From: Loktanella sp.
GTDB taxonomy: Bacteria; Pseudomonadota; Alphaproteobacteria; Rhodobacterales; Rhodobacteraceae
Length of the DNA: 9,703 nucleotides
Assembly (NCBI GenBank): GCA_003551805.1
Contig: PUNR01000342.1
Coordinates: 1-9,703 of the forward strand
Direction: 5' to 3'
This document shows, piece by piece, positions 1-6,293 of the stretch; position 1 is the stretch's first letter; each line of letters begins with the position of its first letter. Under the pieces are notes generated by a model that ran no database searches, was not told the origin of the DNA, and saw only the letters and a list, made by a program, of their open reading frames with translations. Position numbers and translations under genes: made by a program.

Positions 1-185
1 CGGGGGGCCTGGGCGTGGCGGGCACAAGGTCGGCCATCCTGACAGCGGCCATGGCGCCGGGGGTCAATGCTTACATCTTTGCCAATATGTATGGCCGCGC
101 GCGGCGTGTCGCCGCGTCGTCGGTGCTGATCGCGACGGCTTTGTCGGTGTTCACGGTTTGGGGCTGGCTCGCGGTGCTGCCGTGA
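1..185 (+). CDS. AEC family transporter, C-terminal fragment (5' end outside window)
   Basis: Reading in the frame whose first whole codon is at position 3 gives 60 residues and a TGA stop at 183-185. The tail contains the string AAMAPGVNAYIFANMYG followed by a hydrophobic segment (SSVLIATALSVFTVWGWLAV). This matches the last two membrane segments of AEC (auxin efflux carrier) transporters, where a small-residue/Pro/Asn motif precedes a hydrophobic stretch with the pattern S..LI.TALS. Such proteins are inner-membrane secondary carriers, often for organic acids; the substrate cannot be told from this fragment. It converges on the ABC importer operon ending at 240. The family call rests only on the C-terminal pattern. 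Confidence 0.72.
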   Translation, partial: GGLGVAGTRSAILTAAMAPGVNAYIFANMYGRARRVAASSVLIATALSVFTVWGWLAVLP

Positions 186-216
186 AAAAACCGCCGGGGG
201 CGGTTGCCTCCGGCGG
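185..216 (-). terminator. intrinsic terminator of the polyamine-type ABC operon
   Basis: Positions 191-200 pair with 207-216 to give a 10-bp GC-rich stem (one G-U) with a 6-nt loop. On the minus strand the hairpin is followed directly by six T residues (complement of the A run at 185-190), the standard rho-independent layout. It lies 24 bp past the stop codon of the minus-strand permease gene. On the plus strand the hairpin is followed by ggatattta, so termination of the AEC gene by the same structure would be weaker. One stem arm belongs to the 33-bp repeated motif. Confidence 0.85.
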
Positions 217-238
217 GGATATTTAGGCTCCGACGATG
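206..238 (+). repeat. 33-bp repeated motif, copy 1 (convergent gene ends)
   Basis: The motif starts gcctccggcggggatattta and ends gacgatg. It matches 8808-8840 at 31 of 33 positions in the same orientation. It sits between the plus-strand AEC gene end and the minus-strand permease stop, and its 5' part forms one arm of the terminator hairpin. From memory, similar cctccggcgggg-atattt strings are frequent after genes in Rhodobacteraceae genomes; I could not check this here. Confidence 0.75.
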
Positions 239-239
239 A

Positions 240-1127
240 TCAGCTTGGGCTAAGACCGCGCAGCCGTTCAGACCGGCGGCGCAGCAGTTCCACCGTGGTC
301 AGCAGGACAATCGACACTGCCACCAGGACCGTCGCCGCAGCAAGGATCGTCGGACTGATCTGTTCGCGCAGACCCGTGAACATCTGCCACGGCAATGTCT
401 TTTGCGCAGCGGCCCCGACGAACAGGACGACGACAACCTCGTCAAACGACGTGATGAAAGCAAACAGCCCGCCCGACACCACACCGGGCAGGATCAGCGG
501 CATCTGCACCTTGAAAAATGTCTGTGTGGGTGTCGCCCCCATATTGGCGGCTGCGCGCGTCAGCGAATGGTCAAAACCCACTAATGTCGCCGTCACTGTG
601 ATGATCACGAAAGGAATTCCAAGTGCCGCATGGGCAAGGATCACCTTCACGTAGCCGGTAAACGACCGCGAGAACCCCAGTGCGCTTTCCATCCACAGAC
701 CAAGCTGGCTGTAGAAAAAGAACATGCCCGTGGCCGAAATGATCAAGGGCACGATCATCGGCGAAATCATGATCGCCATGATCGTCCGCCGGTAGGGCAC
801 ATGCGACTGCGACAGGCCGATGGCGGCCAGGGTGCCAAGACTGACCGAGATGATCGTTGCAAAGGGCGCAATGATCAATGAATTCTGCAGCGGCCTGATC
901 CAGTCCGGATTGGTAAAGAAATCACGGTAATGCCGCAGCGAATAGCCATCGGGGTCGAGTGCCAGCATTTCTGGCGTGAAGGTGAAAAAGCTTTGCGCGT
1001 TGAACGACAACGGAATGATGATGAGGATCGGGGCGACCAGAAAGAACAGGATCAACCCGACAATGACACGAAAGGTGTAATGCCAGATCTTCTGGCCCGT
1101 GGTGGCGTAGATGGGCAGAGCGCTCAT
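240..1127 (-). CDS. ABC transporter permease, PotC-type (polyamine/opine-like importer)
   Basis: This 295-residue inner-membrane permease is one half of the membrane channel of a type I ABC importer. It is of ordinary PotC/YdcV length, with about six hydrophobic segments (near residues 18-42, 81-106, 113-139, 160-184, 215-240 and 260-281). The cytoplasmic EAA coupling loop is clear near residues 191-217 (RAAANMGATPTQTFFKVQMP then LILPG), the surface that contacts the ATPase. The ATG at 1125-1127 is preceded by GGAGG that lies inside the last codons of the upstream permease gene. The two genes are only 4 bp apart, so translation is probably coupled. It is the last gene of the operon, followed by the terminator at 185-216. 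The substrate is not determined by the sequence. Confidence 0.92.
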   Translation of the reverse strand: MSALPIYATTGQKIWHYTFRVIVGLILFFLVAPILIIIPLSFNAQSFFTFTPEMLALDPDGYSLRHYRDFFTNPDWIRPLQNSLIIAPFATIISVSLGTLAAIGLSQSHVPYRRTIMAIMISPMIVPLIISATGMFFFYSQLGLWMESALGFSRSFTGYVKVILAHAALGIPFVIITVTATLVGFDHSLTRAAANMGATPTQTFFKVQMPLILPGVVSGGLFAFITSFDEVVVVLFVGAAAQKTLPWQMFTGLREQISPTILAAATVLVAVSIVLLTTVELLRRRSERLRGLSPS

Positions 1128-1131
1128 GGCA

Positions 1132-2727
1132 TTATCCTCCGAGTTTCACGTTGTCGATGCCGACGATCCGGTCATAGGCCCAGTAAAGCGCCATGACGAC
1201 TACCAGCAGGATGGTGCCAAGCGCTGCGGCCAGTCCCCAGTTCAACGAGCTGGAAATATGATAGGCGATCCGGTTCGAGATAAAGATACCCGAGGTGCCA
1301 CCCACGATTTCCGGCGTGATGTAGTAGCCGATCGACAGGATGAACACGAGGATCGACCCCGCCCCGATCCCCGGCACCGATTGCGGGAAATAGACCCGCC
1401 AGAACGCGGTCCAGTTCGTGGCCCCAAGCGATTTCGCCGCGCGCAGATAGCTGGGCGGGATCGTCTTCATCACTGAGTAAAGCGGCAGGATCATGAAGGG
1501 CAGCAGAATATGCGTCATCGCGATGATCGTGCCGGTGGCGTTGTTGATCATCGTCAGACGGTTGTCGTCGGCGACCAGACCAATCCAGACCAGCAGATCG
1601 TTAATGACCCCTTGTTGTTGCAGCAATACCTTCCACGCCGATGTGCGCACGAGAAGCGAGGTCCAGAAGGGCAACAGCACAAGGATCAGCATCAGGTTGG
1701 CCTGCCGTGACGGCAGGTTCGCCAGCATCCAGGCGACAGGATAGCCAAGCAGGATGCAGGCCCCCATGATCGTCAGCGACATGACCAGTGTGCGGATGAA
1801 CAACCGCACATAGATCTGCTGGTTTTCGGCCGCCCGTTCGATGCCGTCGGGCGTCTGTCTGAGATCGACGGCCGTCAGGAAATAGCTGGCCGTATAGGGC
1901 GGGCTGTAGGTCTGGATTGTCTGCCATAGCGCCGTGTCGCCCCAACCTCGGGAACTGGCGATAAACGCGTCGCGGATGCTTTCGGTCTCAAACCCGGACG
2001 CCGCTGTCGCCGCCTCGGTCAACAAAGGCGAGGCCAGCGTGCCCAAATCCGGTGCAGGTGTGGCCGTCAGGTCCTCGTGCAGTGCGAAATAGACCATATT
2101 CCACGGCTGGCTGCGGGCCAGACCGCGGGGGCTGTCCTGCGCTAAGCGCGCAAATTCAGCATAGACGTCGCTGGTGCGGGGCAGGGCGGTGCGCGCTGTA
2201 TCGGACAATTCAAAAGCGGGGCGATCATCGGGGTCTGCGGCGATCCAGTCGGGGTCTGCCAGCAGGGTAACCCACGTCTCGGGCTCTTCCCAAGCGGGGT
2301 TGAGCGCGATGAACTGATCGGCGATGACTTCACCCATATCGGCCACGTCGCGTCCGGAACGACGGAACTGAGACGAAATACCGGCATTTTCATAGTTCAG
2401 CCGTGATCCAAGTCGCGTATGCCTGCGTTCTTCTACTGCGGTCATCATGTCTTTGGCAAAGGAGATAAACACGGCCTCGTCCGGCAGCGGATCGGTGCGC
2501 GCGTCCCAGCTGGCCAGTTCCTGTACCGTGCGCGGGATTGTATCGCTGACGATCTGGTTTTCGACCGACCGGAACAGCATCTGCCCAATGGGGATGACAA
2601 AGGTGACCATGATGAACAGCAACAGCGGCGCAATCAGCAAAAGCGCACGCAATTTCTGGCGGCGCAGCGCACGGTTCAGGCTGGATTTGAGCGTGCGGCC
2701 ATCAGCGGCCATCATCTGTTCTGCCAT
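1132..2727 (-). CDS. ABC transporter permease, PotB-type, with large periplasmic insertion
   Basis: This is a 531-residue permease; PotB-type proteins are usually near 280-310. Residues 28-48 form a first membrane helix. Residues of about 50-305 are hydrophilic, rich in Asp, Glu, Arg and Trp, and lack membrane segments. The rest is a normal permease core: helices near 309-331, 342-362, 398-420, 455-472 and 495-517, and an EAA loop at 427-454 (YLRAAKSLGATNWTAFWRVYFP then QSVPGI). Family topology puts the long segment in the periplasm, between helices 1 and 2, where it could touch the binding protein or substrate (inference). The ATG at 2725-2727 has AAAGG nine bases upstream; the internal Met residues at 5 and 6 lack a comparable ribosome site. 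It pairs with the downstream permease and uses the ATPase encoded at 4048-5148. Confidence 0.9.
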   Translation of the reverse strand: MAEQMMAADGRTLKSSLNRALRRQKLRALLLIAPLLLFIMVTFVIPIGQMLFRSVENQIVSDTIPRTVQELASWDARTDPLPDEAVFISFAKDMMTAVEERRHTRLGSRLNYENAGISSQFRRSGRDVADMGEVIADQFIALNPAWEEPETWVTLLADPDWIAADPDDRPAFELSDTARTALPRTSDVYAEFARLAQDSPRGLARSQPWNMVYFALHEDLTATPAPDLGTLASPLLTEAATAASGFETESIRDAFIASSRGWGDTALWQTIQTYSPPYTASYFLTAVDLRQTPDGIERAAENQQIYVRLFIRTLVMSLTIMGACILLGYPVAWMLANLPSRQANLMLILVLLPFWTSLLVRTSAWKVLLQQQGVINDLLVWIGLVADDNRLTMINNATGTIIAMTHILLPFMILPLYSVMKTIPPSYLRAAKSLGATNWTAFWRVYFPQSVPGIGAGSILVFILSIGYYITPEIVGGTSGIFISNRIAYHISSSLNWGLAAALGTILLVVVMALYWAYDRIVGIDNVKLGG

Positions 2728-2756
2728 GGGGACGGACCTTTGGTTTGGGGGCGTAA

Positions 2757-2779
2757 GGCGGGTGTGAACCCCGCCCTAC
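2757..2779. repeat. REP-like GC palindrome, copy A
   Basis: Bases 2757-2762 (ggcggg) pair with 2770-2775 (cccgcc) around a 7-nt loop, and the element ends with aaccccgccctac (2767-2779). That 13-mer is the exact reverse complement of 2819-2831 in copy B. It lies between the permease and binding-protein genes. The sequence style (GGCGGG, spacer, CCCGCC, CTAC) resembles short palindromic extragenic repeats found widely in proteobacteria. Confidence 0.6.
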
Positions 2780-2818
2780 CTTTGGCACGACCCAGAAGGC
2801 CAGCCTTTGATGTCAGGC

Positions 2819-2841
2819 GTAGGGCGGGGTTATCCCCGCCC
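2819..2841. repeat. REP-like GC palindrome, copy B, 3' of the binding-protein gene
   Basis: Bases 2822-2829 (gggcgggg) pair perfectly with 2834-2841 (ccccgccc) around a 4-nt ttat loop. This 8-bp stem begins 14 bases after the stop codon of the binding-protein gene on the minus strand. No T run follows, so it is not a standard terminator. With copy A in inverted orientation about 40 bp away it makes a two-unit cluster like the REP pairs that protect or attenuate transcripts between binding-protein and permease genes, as known for malE-malF in E. coli. Confidence 0.65.
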
Positions 2842-2855
2842 ATGCAATCAGCTTT

Positions 2856-3968
2856 TTATTGTGCCAGCCATGCCTGGAAACGTGCGTCCAGGTCATCGCG
2901 GTAGTCAGCCCACCACAGGTAGTTCTGCACGAAGGCATTGGTGGCATTGTCTGGATTGGTCGGCATATGCGGTGCCATCTCGATGCCCAGTTCGGCATGG
3001 GTCGACACCAGTGGCGCAGATGACGCCCGTGCCGGACCGTAAGAGATATAGGCAGCCTGATCGGCCAGGCGCTGGGTGTCTGTTGCGAAGAACAGGAAGT
3101 CCAGAACGCGGGCCAGACGATCCTCGGGCAGACCGGCGGGAATGATCCAGCCGTCAAGGTCGTAAACCTGTGCGTCCCACAGCATTTCCAGCGGCTGGTT
3201 CTGTTCCACAATCGCCGAGAAGAAACGGCCATTGTAGGAAGAGCCCATCACAGCTTCGCCATCGGCCAGCGACTGGATGCTTTCGGCGGCGGATGTCCAC
3301 CAGATCGTGCTGTCCTTGATCGTGTCCAGCTTGGCAAAGGCGCGGTCCTGACCTTCGGTGGTTTCCAGAGTGTCATAGACATCCTCGAAGGCCACGCCGT
3401 CACAGATCAGAGCCCATTCCAGATTGTCGATCGGCTGGCGCTGCAGGGTGCGGGTGCCGGGGAAGGTTTCCAGATCGAACAGGGCGCAAATGTCGCCGGG
3501 TGTTTCGCCGTTCCATGCCGCCACATCGGTGCGATAGGCGTTGGTCGTGGAATAGGCGATCTGCGGAATAAAGCAGTCAGAGATGATCAGGTCGCCGAAA
3601 TCCTCGGTGGCAGGGGTGCCATCGGGGGCTGCGGCAAGGATCGCATCGTGATCGACTTCCATCGCCAGACCTTCGTCGCACAGGCGCAGCGCATCGGCGG
3701 CCACGACGTCAACCAGGTCCCAGGTCAGGTTGCCTGCCTCATCCATTGCACGCAGGCGCGCCACAGCCTCGGGCGAGCTTTCGTCCCAGTTGGCGCGCAC
3801 GTCGGGGTTCGCTGCCAGATAGGGTTGCAGATAGGCATTGTCCTGGCTGGCCTGATAGGCACCACCCCAGCTGACGATGGTCATGTCATTGGCCATCTCT
3901 TGGGCAAAGGCGGTGGTTCCGGCCAGCGTCAGCGCTGTCGTTGCCATCATTGCTTTGGTCAGTTTCAT
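2856..3968 (-). CDS. periplasmic substrate-binding protein of the polyamine/opine-type ABC importer
   Basis: This 370-residue PotD/PotF-class solute-binding protein captures substrate in the periplasm and delivers it to the permease pair encoded downstream. The chosen start (ATG 3966-3968, MKLTK) has GGGAG seven bases upstream and gives a clean Sec signal peptide, with cleavage expected after Ala22 (AFA|QE). An in-frame ATG at 4016 would add 16 charged residues ahead of the signal peptide and is unlikely. The mature protein begins with a strand containing SWGGAY (33-38), typical of this class, and has a WDLVDV segment and an aromatic-rich C-terminus. Four cysteines (97, 132, 161, 189) could form two disulfides. 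PotD-like fold is clear from length, motifs and operon, but the ligand (putrescine, spermidine, opine or another cation) is not established. Confidence 0.88.
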   Translation of the reverse strand: MKLTKAMMATTALTLAGTTAFAQEMANDMTIVSWGGAYQASQDNAYLQPYLAANPDVRANWDESSPEAVARLRAMDEAGNLTWDLVDVVAADALRLCDEGLAMEVDHDAILAAAPDGTPATEDFGDLIISDCFIPQIAYSTTNAYRTDVAAWNGETPGDICALFDLETFPGTRTLQRQPIDNLEWALICDGVAFEDVYDTLETTEGQDRAFAKLDTIKDSTIWWTSAAESIQSLADGEAVMGSSYNGRFFSAIVEQNQPLEMLWDAQVYDLDGWIIPAGLPEDRLARVLDFLFFATDTQRLADQAAYISYGPARASSAPLVSTHAELGIEMAPHMPTNPDNATNAFVQNYLWWADYRDDLDARFQAWLAQ

Positions 3969-4011
3969 TGTCATTCTCCCGTTGTCACGCCCGGCTCGTC
4001 TTGTCATGAGA

Positions 4012-4034
4012 GGCACCCACCGGGCGGCGGTGCC
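4012..4034. other. short intercistronic hairpin between ATPase and binding-protein genes
   Basis: In the 79-bp gap 3969-4047, ggcacc (4012-4017) pairs with ggtgcc (4029-4034) around an 11-nt loop. No T run follows on either strand, so it does not look like a terminator. It could be an mRNA processing or stability element ahead of the binding-protein cistron, or chance in GC-rich DNA. Confidence 0.3.
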
Positions 4035-4047
4035 CCTGCAAAAGCCG

Positions 4048-5148
4048 TCACGCGTCGAGCGCGCGGCAATCCTGTGGCAGCCAGCCGATGTCGATTTGGG
4101 TGCCGGGTGTCAGCCGGACCTGATCGGGGGCATTGCGTGTCTTGATCACAAATTCATCCGTGCCCGCGACGCGCAGGCGCGTGCGGAAAATGTCACCCAT
4201 GTAAATGAATTCCAGAACCTCTGCTTTCAGCGTCAATGCGCCGGGTTGCAGGCGGGTTTTATCAATCTCGACCCGTTCCGGGCGGATCGACACTTTGGTC
4301 CGGTCACCGACGGCTTTGACGTTAGCGGGCATCGCCTCGATCACATCGCCGCTGTCCAGCCTGACGGTGCAGCGGTCATTGCTGATGTCCTGAACAACGC
4401 CAGTCAATGTGTTGTTTTCGCCGATAAACTGCGCGACAAAGCTGTTCTGGGGGCGCTCATAAAGGTCGTCAGGTGTTGCCAGTTGCTGGATGCGTCCGTC
4501 CTGAAAAACGGCCACCCGATCGGACATTGTCAACGCCTCGGTTTGGTCATGGGTCACATAGACCACGGTAATGCCCAGTTCATGTGCCAGATTGGTAATC
4601 TCGAATTGCAGCGTTTCGCGCAATTGTTTGTCGAGCGCGCCCAGCGGTTCATCCATCAGCACCAGTTCGGGTTCAAACACCAGCGCACGGGCCAACGCCA
4701 CACGCTGTTGCTGGCCACCTGACATCTGCGCCGGACGTCGCGCGCCGAAATCGCCCATCTGGACCATATCAAGCGCGCGCTTGACCTTGGCCTCGCGGTC
4801 GGACTTGCCGATTTTGCGGACTTCCAATGGAAACGACAGGTTTTCTGCCACCGTCATATGCGGGAAAAGAGCGTAATTCTGGAACACCATCCCGATGCCA
4901 CGCTTATGCGGCGGGATATTGTTAACCGATTTGCCATCAAGGCGTATATCGCCGTGGGTGGCTGTTTCAAACCCGGCCAGCATCATCAGACAGGTGGTTT
5001 TGCCAGATCCGGACGGCCCCAGAAGGGTCAAGAATTCCCCCTTGGGGACTGTCAGGTTGAGGTCTTTGACGACAAGGCTTTCCCCGTCATAACTTTTCTG
5101 CACACGTTCGAAGGCGACGAACGCGTCGTCGTTTTTGACTTGCTGCAA
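4048..5148 (-). CDS. ABC transporter ATP-binding protein, PotA-type
   Basis: This 366-residue cytoplasmic ATPase powers the importer. All nucleotide-binding motifs are intact: Walker A GPSGSGKT (44-51), Q-loop Gln90 in MVFQNYALFPHMTV, signature MSGGQQQR (142-149), Walker B LVLMDEP (162-168), D-loop GALD, and switch His200 in YVTHDQTEA. Residues of about 245-366 form a TOBE-type C-terminal region as in PotA/UgpC/MalK relatives. The start codon is TTG (5146-5148): a strong GGGAGG sits six bases upstream, the resulting N-terminus leads straight into the ABC domain, and no in-frame ATG is available before the conserved core. It is the first gene of the operon and is divergent from sitA across a 251-bp gap. 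Its class is certain; its substrate is inferred only as polyamine-like. Confidence 0.93.
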   Translation of the reverse strand: MQQVKNDDAFVAFERVQKSYDGESLVVKDLNLTVPKGEFLTLLGPSGSGKTTCLMMLAGFETATHGDIRLDGKSVNNIPPHKRGIGMVFQNYALFPHMTVAENLSFPLEVRKIGKSDREAKVKRALDMVQMGDFGARRPAQMSGGQQQRVALARALVFEPELVLMDEPLGALDKQLRETLQFEITNLAHELGITVVYVTHDQTEALTMSDRVAVFQDGRIQQLATPDDLYERPQNSFVAQFIGENNTLTGVVQDISNDRCTVRLDSGDVIEAMPANVKAVGDRTKVSIRPERVEIDKTRLQPGALTLKAEVLEFIYMGDIFRTRLRVAGTDEFVIKTRNAPDQVRLTPGTQIDIGWLPQDCRALDA

Positions 5149-5335
5149 ACCAAACCTCCCAGGTTTTGGTAGTTTATATTTTTTCTAACTAAAGCGGTGC
5201 TGGCCCCAAGATGCAACGCGAAAGAGGTGCTTTATACAACAAAACCGACATCTTGCGTGTTACCCCCCATTAAGCGCAAGTATTGTGCGGACTGCGGACA
5301 TGTCAGGCAATATATGATTTCCAGTTACCAACTTG

Positions 5336-5352
5336 CGAATGATTATCATTCG
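5336..5352. promoter_or_regulatory. Fur-family operator (probable Mur box) upstream of sitA
   Basis: This is a perfect 17-bp inverted repeat, CGAATGAT-T-ATCATTCG, centred at 5344 and 56 bases before the sitA ATG. Its core AATGATnATCATT is identical to the classical Fur box core; against the 19-bp E. coli consensus I count 13 matches. In alphaproteobacteria the Fur-family protein controlling sit operons is usually the manganese-responsive Mur, so Mn-dependent repression is the likely role. The binding protein identity is inference; the palindrome is seen directly. Confidence 0.8.
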
Positions 5353-5361
5353 TGATTTACA

Positions 5362-5380
5362 GTTGAGAATCGTTCGCAAC
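5362..5380. promoter_or_regulatory. second, degenerate Fur-type palindrome adjoining the sitA ribosome site
   Basis: The 19-bp gttgagaatcgttcgcaac is an imperfect inverted repeat: seven of nine base pairs match around the central base. It shares TTGnGAAT with the left part of the first box (TTGCGAAT). The centres of the two are 27 bp apart. A repressor bound here would cover the region just before the ribosome site. It may be a second, weaker operator. Confidence 0.45.
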
Positions 5381-5399
5381 TTTATCCGAGGAAGTTAAC

Positions 5400-6293
5400 A
5401 TGAAAATTCGCACGGCCTTTTTAGGGCTGACCGCAGCGGTCACAATCGGCGTGGGCGCAGCGCAGGCCGAGGATGACAGGTTCAAGGCAGTGACTACCTT
5501 TACCGTGATCGCTGATATGGCGCGCAATGTGGCAGGGGATGCTGCAATTGTCGAAAGCATCACCCGACCGGGCGCAGAGATTCACGACTACCAGCCAACC
5601 CCGCGCGATATCATTCGTGCGCAGGACGCGGACCTAGTGCTGTGGAACGGGCTGAACCTTGAAGGCTGGTTTGAACAGTTTTTCGGCAATCTGCGCGATA
5701 TCCCCAGTGTTGTTGTCACCGACGGGATCACACCGATCAGCATCACATCGGGCGAATATGACGGCCAGCCCAATCCGCATGCATGGATGGGGCTGAACAA
5801 TGCGTTGATTTACGTGGACAATATCCGCGATGCTTTTGTGACGCATGATCCGGACAATGCTGATATCTATACGGCCAACGCGGAAAGCTATAAGCAACAG
5901 ATCATCGACACGATCGCACCCTTGCGCGACGCTGTTCTGGCCGTGCCGCAGGAAAGGCGCTGGCTGGTATCGTGTGAAGGGGCGTTCAGCTATCTGATTG
6001 CGGATTTCGACATGCAGGAACTTTATCTTTGGCCGATCAATGCCGATAGCGAAGGCACGCCGCAGCAAGTGCGCCGCGTGATCGACGCCGTTCGCGCCAA
6101 TGATATCCCCGTGGTGTTCTGCGAAAGCACGGTCAGTCAGGCCCCCGCCGAACAGGTCGCGCGCGAGACGGGGGCGGTTTATGGCGGGATGCTATATGTC
6201 GACAGCCTGACAGATGCCGACGGCCCGGTGCCGACCTATCTGGACCTGCTGCGTGTCACCTCTGAAACCATTCTGCAGGGCCTGACTGAATGA
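5400..6293 (+). CDS. sitA: SitA, periplasmic Mn(II)/Fe(II)-binding protein
   Basis: This 297-residue cluster A-I metal-binding protein captures Mn(II), possibly Fe(II), for the SitBCD transporter. A Sec signal peptide is expected to be cleaved after Ala23 (AQA|ED). There is no lipobox, so the protein should be free in the periplasm. The metal ligands expected for SitA/PsaA-type proteins are all present: His62 in GAEIHDYQP, His127 in NPHAWM, Glu193 in CEGAF and Asp268 in YVDSL. Signature strings ELYLWPINAD, GTPQQVRRVID and GPVPTYLDLLRVT match SitA/YfeA very closely. The His-rich loop typical of ZnuA is absent. The ATG at 5400 has GAGGAA about six bases upstream. Its stop overlaps the start of sitB by ATGA, and Fur-type operators lie just upstream. 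Confidence 0.95.
   Translation: MKIRTAFLGLTAAVTIGVGAAQAEDDRFKAVTTFTVIADMARNVAGDAAIVESITRPGAEIHDYQPTPRDIIRAQDADLVLWNGLNLEGWFEQFFGNLRDIPSVVVTDGITPISITSGEYDGQPNPHAWMGLNNALIYVDNIRDAFVTHDPDNADIYTANAESYKQQIIDTIAPLRDAVLAVPQERRWLVSCEGAFSYLIADFDMQELYLWPINADSEGTPQQVRRVIDAVRANDIPVVFCESTVSQAPAEQVARETGAVYGGMLYVDSLTDADGPVPTYLDLLRVTSETILQGLTE

Larger units (their letters stand above)
5149..5399. promoter_or_regulatory. divergent promoter region between the ABC operon and sitABCD
   Basis: This is a 251-bp gene-free stretch between two divergent operons. It is more AT-rich than the flanking genes, notably 5163-5192. On the minus strand, TATAAA occurs at 5173-5178 and again at 5231-5236 and could act as -10 boxes for the ATPase operon. 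Neither has a good TTGACA partner at the usual distance. On the plus strand, ttgcga (5334-5339) could be a -35 overlapping the Fur-type box, with a poor -10 near 5356-5362. The sitA ribosome site GAGGAA is at 5388-5393. No small ORF or RNA gene is supported. Confidence 0.45.

Noticed and set aside
2819..2841. Intrinsic terminator after the binding-protein gene
   Set aside because: The stem is strong but no T run follows on the minus strand, and the downstream permease genes clearly belong to the same operon. A REP-like attenuator or stabiliser fits better.
3969..4016. Upstream ATG at 4016 extending the binding protein by 16 residues
   Set aside because: It would place charged residues MPLMTRRAGRDNGR before the signal peptide and lacks a good ribosome site, while the ATG at 3968 has GGGAG at proper spacing.
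3877..4722. Long plus-strand reading frame of 281 residues antisense to the ATPase gene
   Set aside because: It overlaps the ATPase and the start of the binding-protein gene, both supported by intact motifs. Its translation has no recognisable domain and it has no ribosome site. Open antisense frames are common in GC-rich genes.
240..5148. Firm assignment as a spermidine/putrescine transporter (potABCD)
   Set aside because: Subunit classes fit, but the binding protein's SWGGAY-type start and the unusual permease do not identify the ligand. Related systems import opines, other amines and unrelated cations.
5631..5710. Small antisense frames within sitA (minus strand 5588-6068)
   Set aside because: They lie wholly inside a gene with conserved ligands and motifs and show no start signals or domains.
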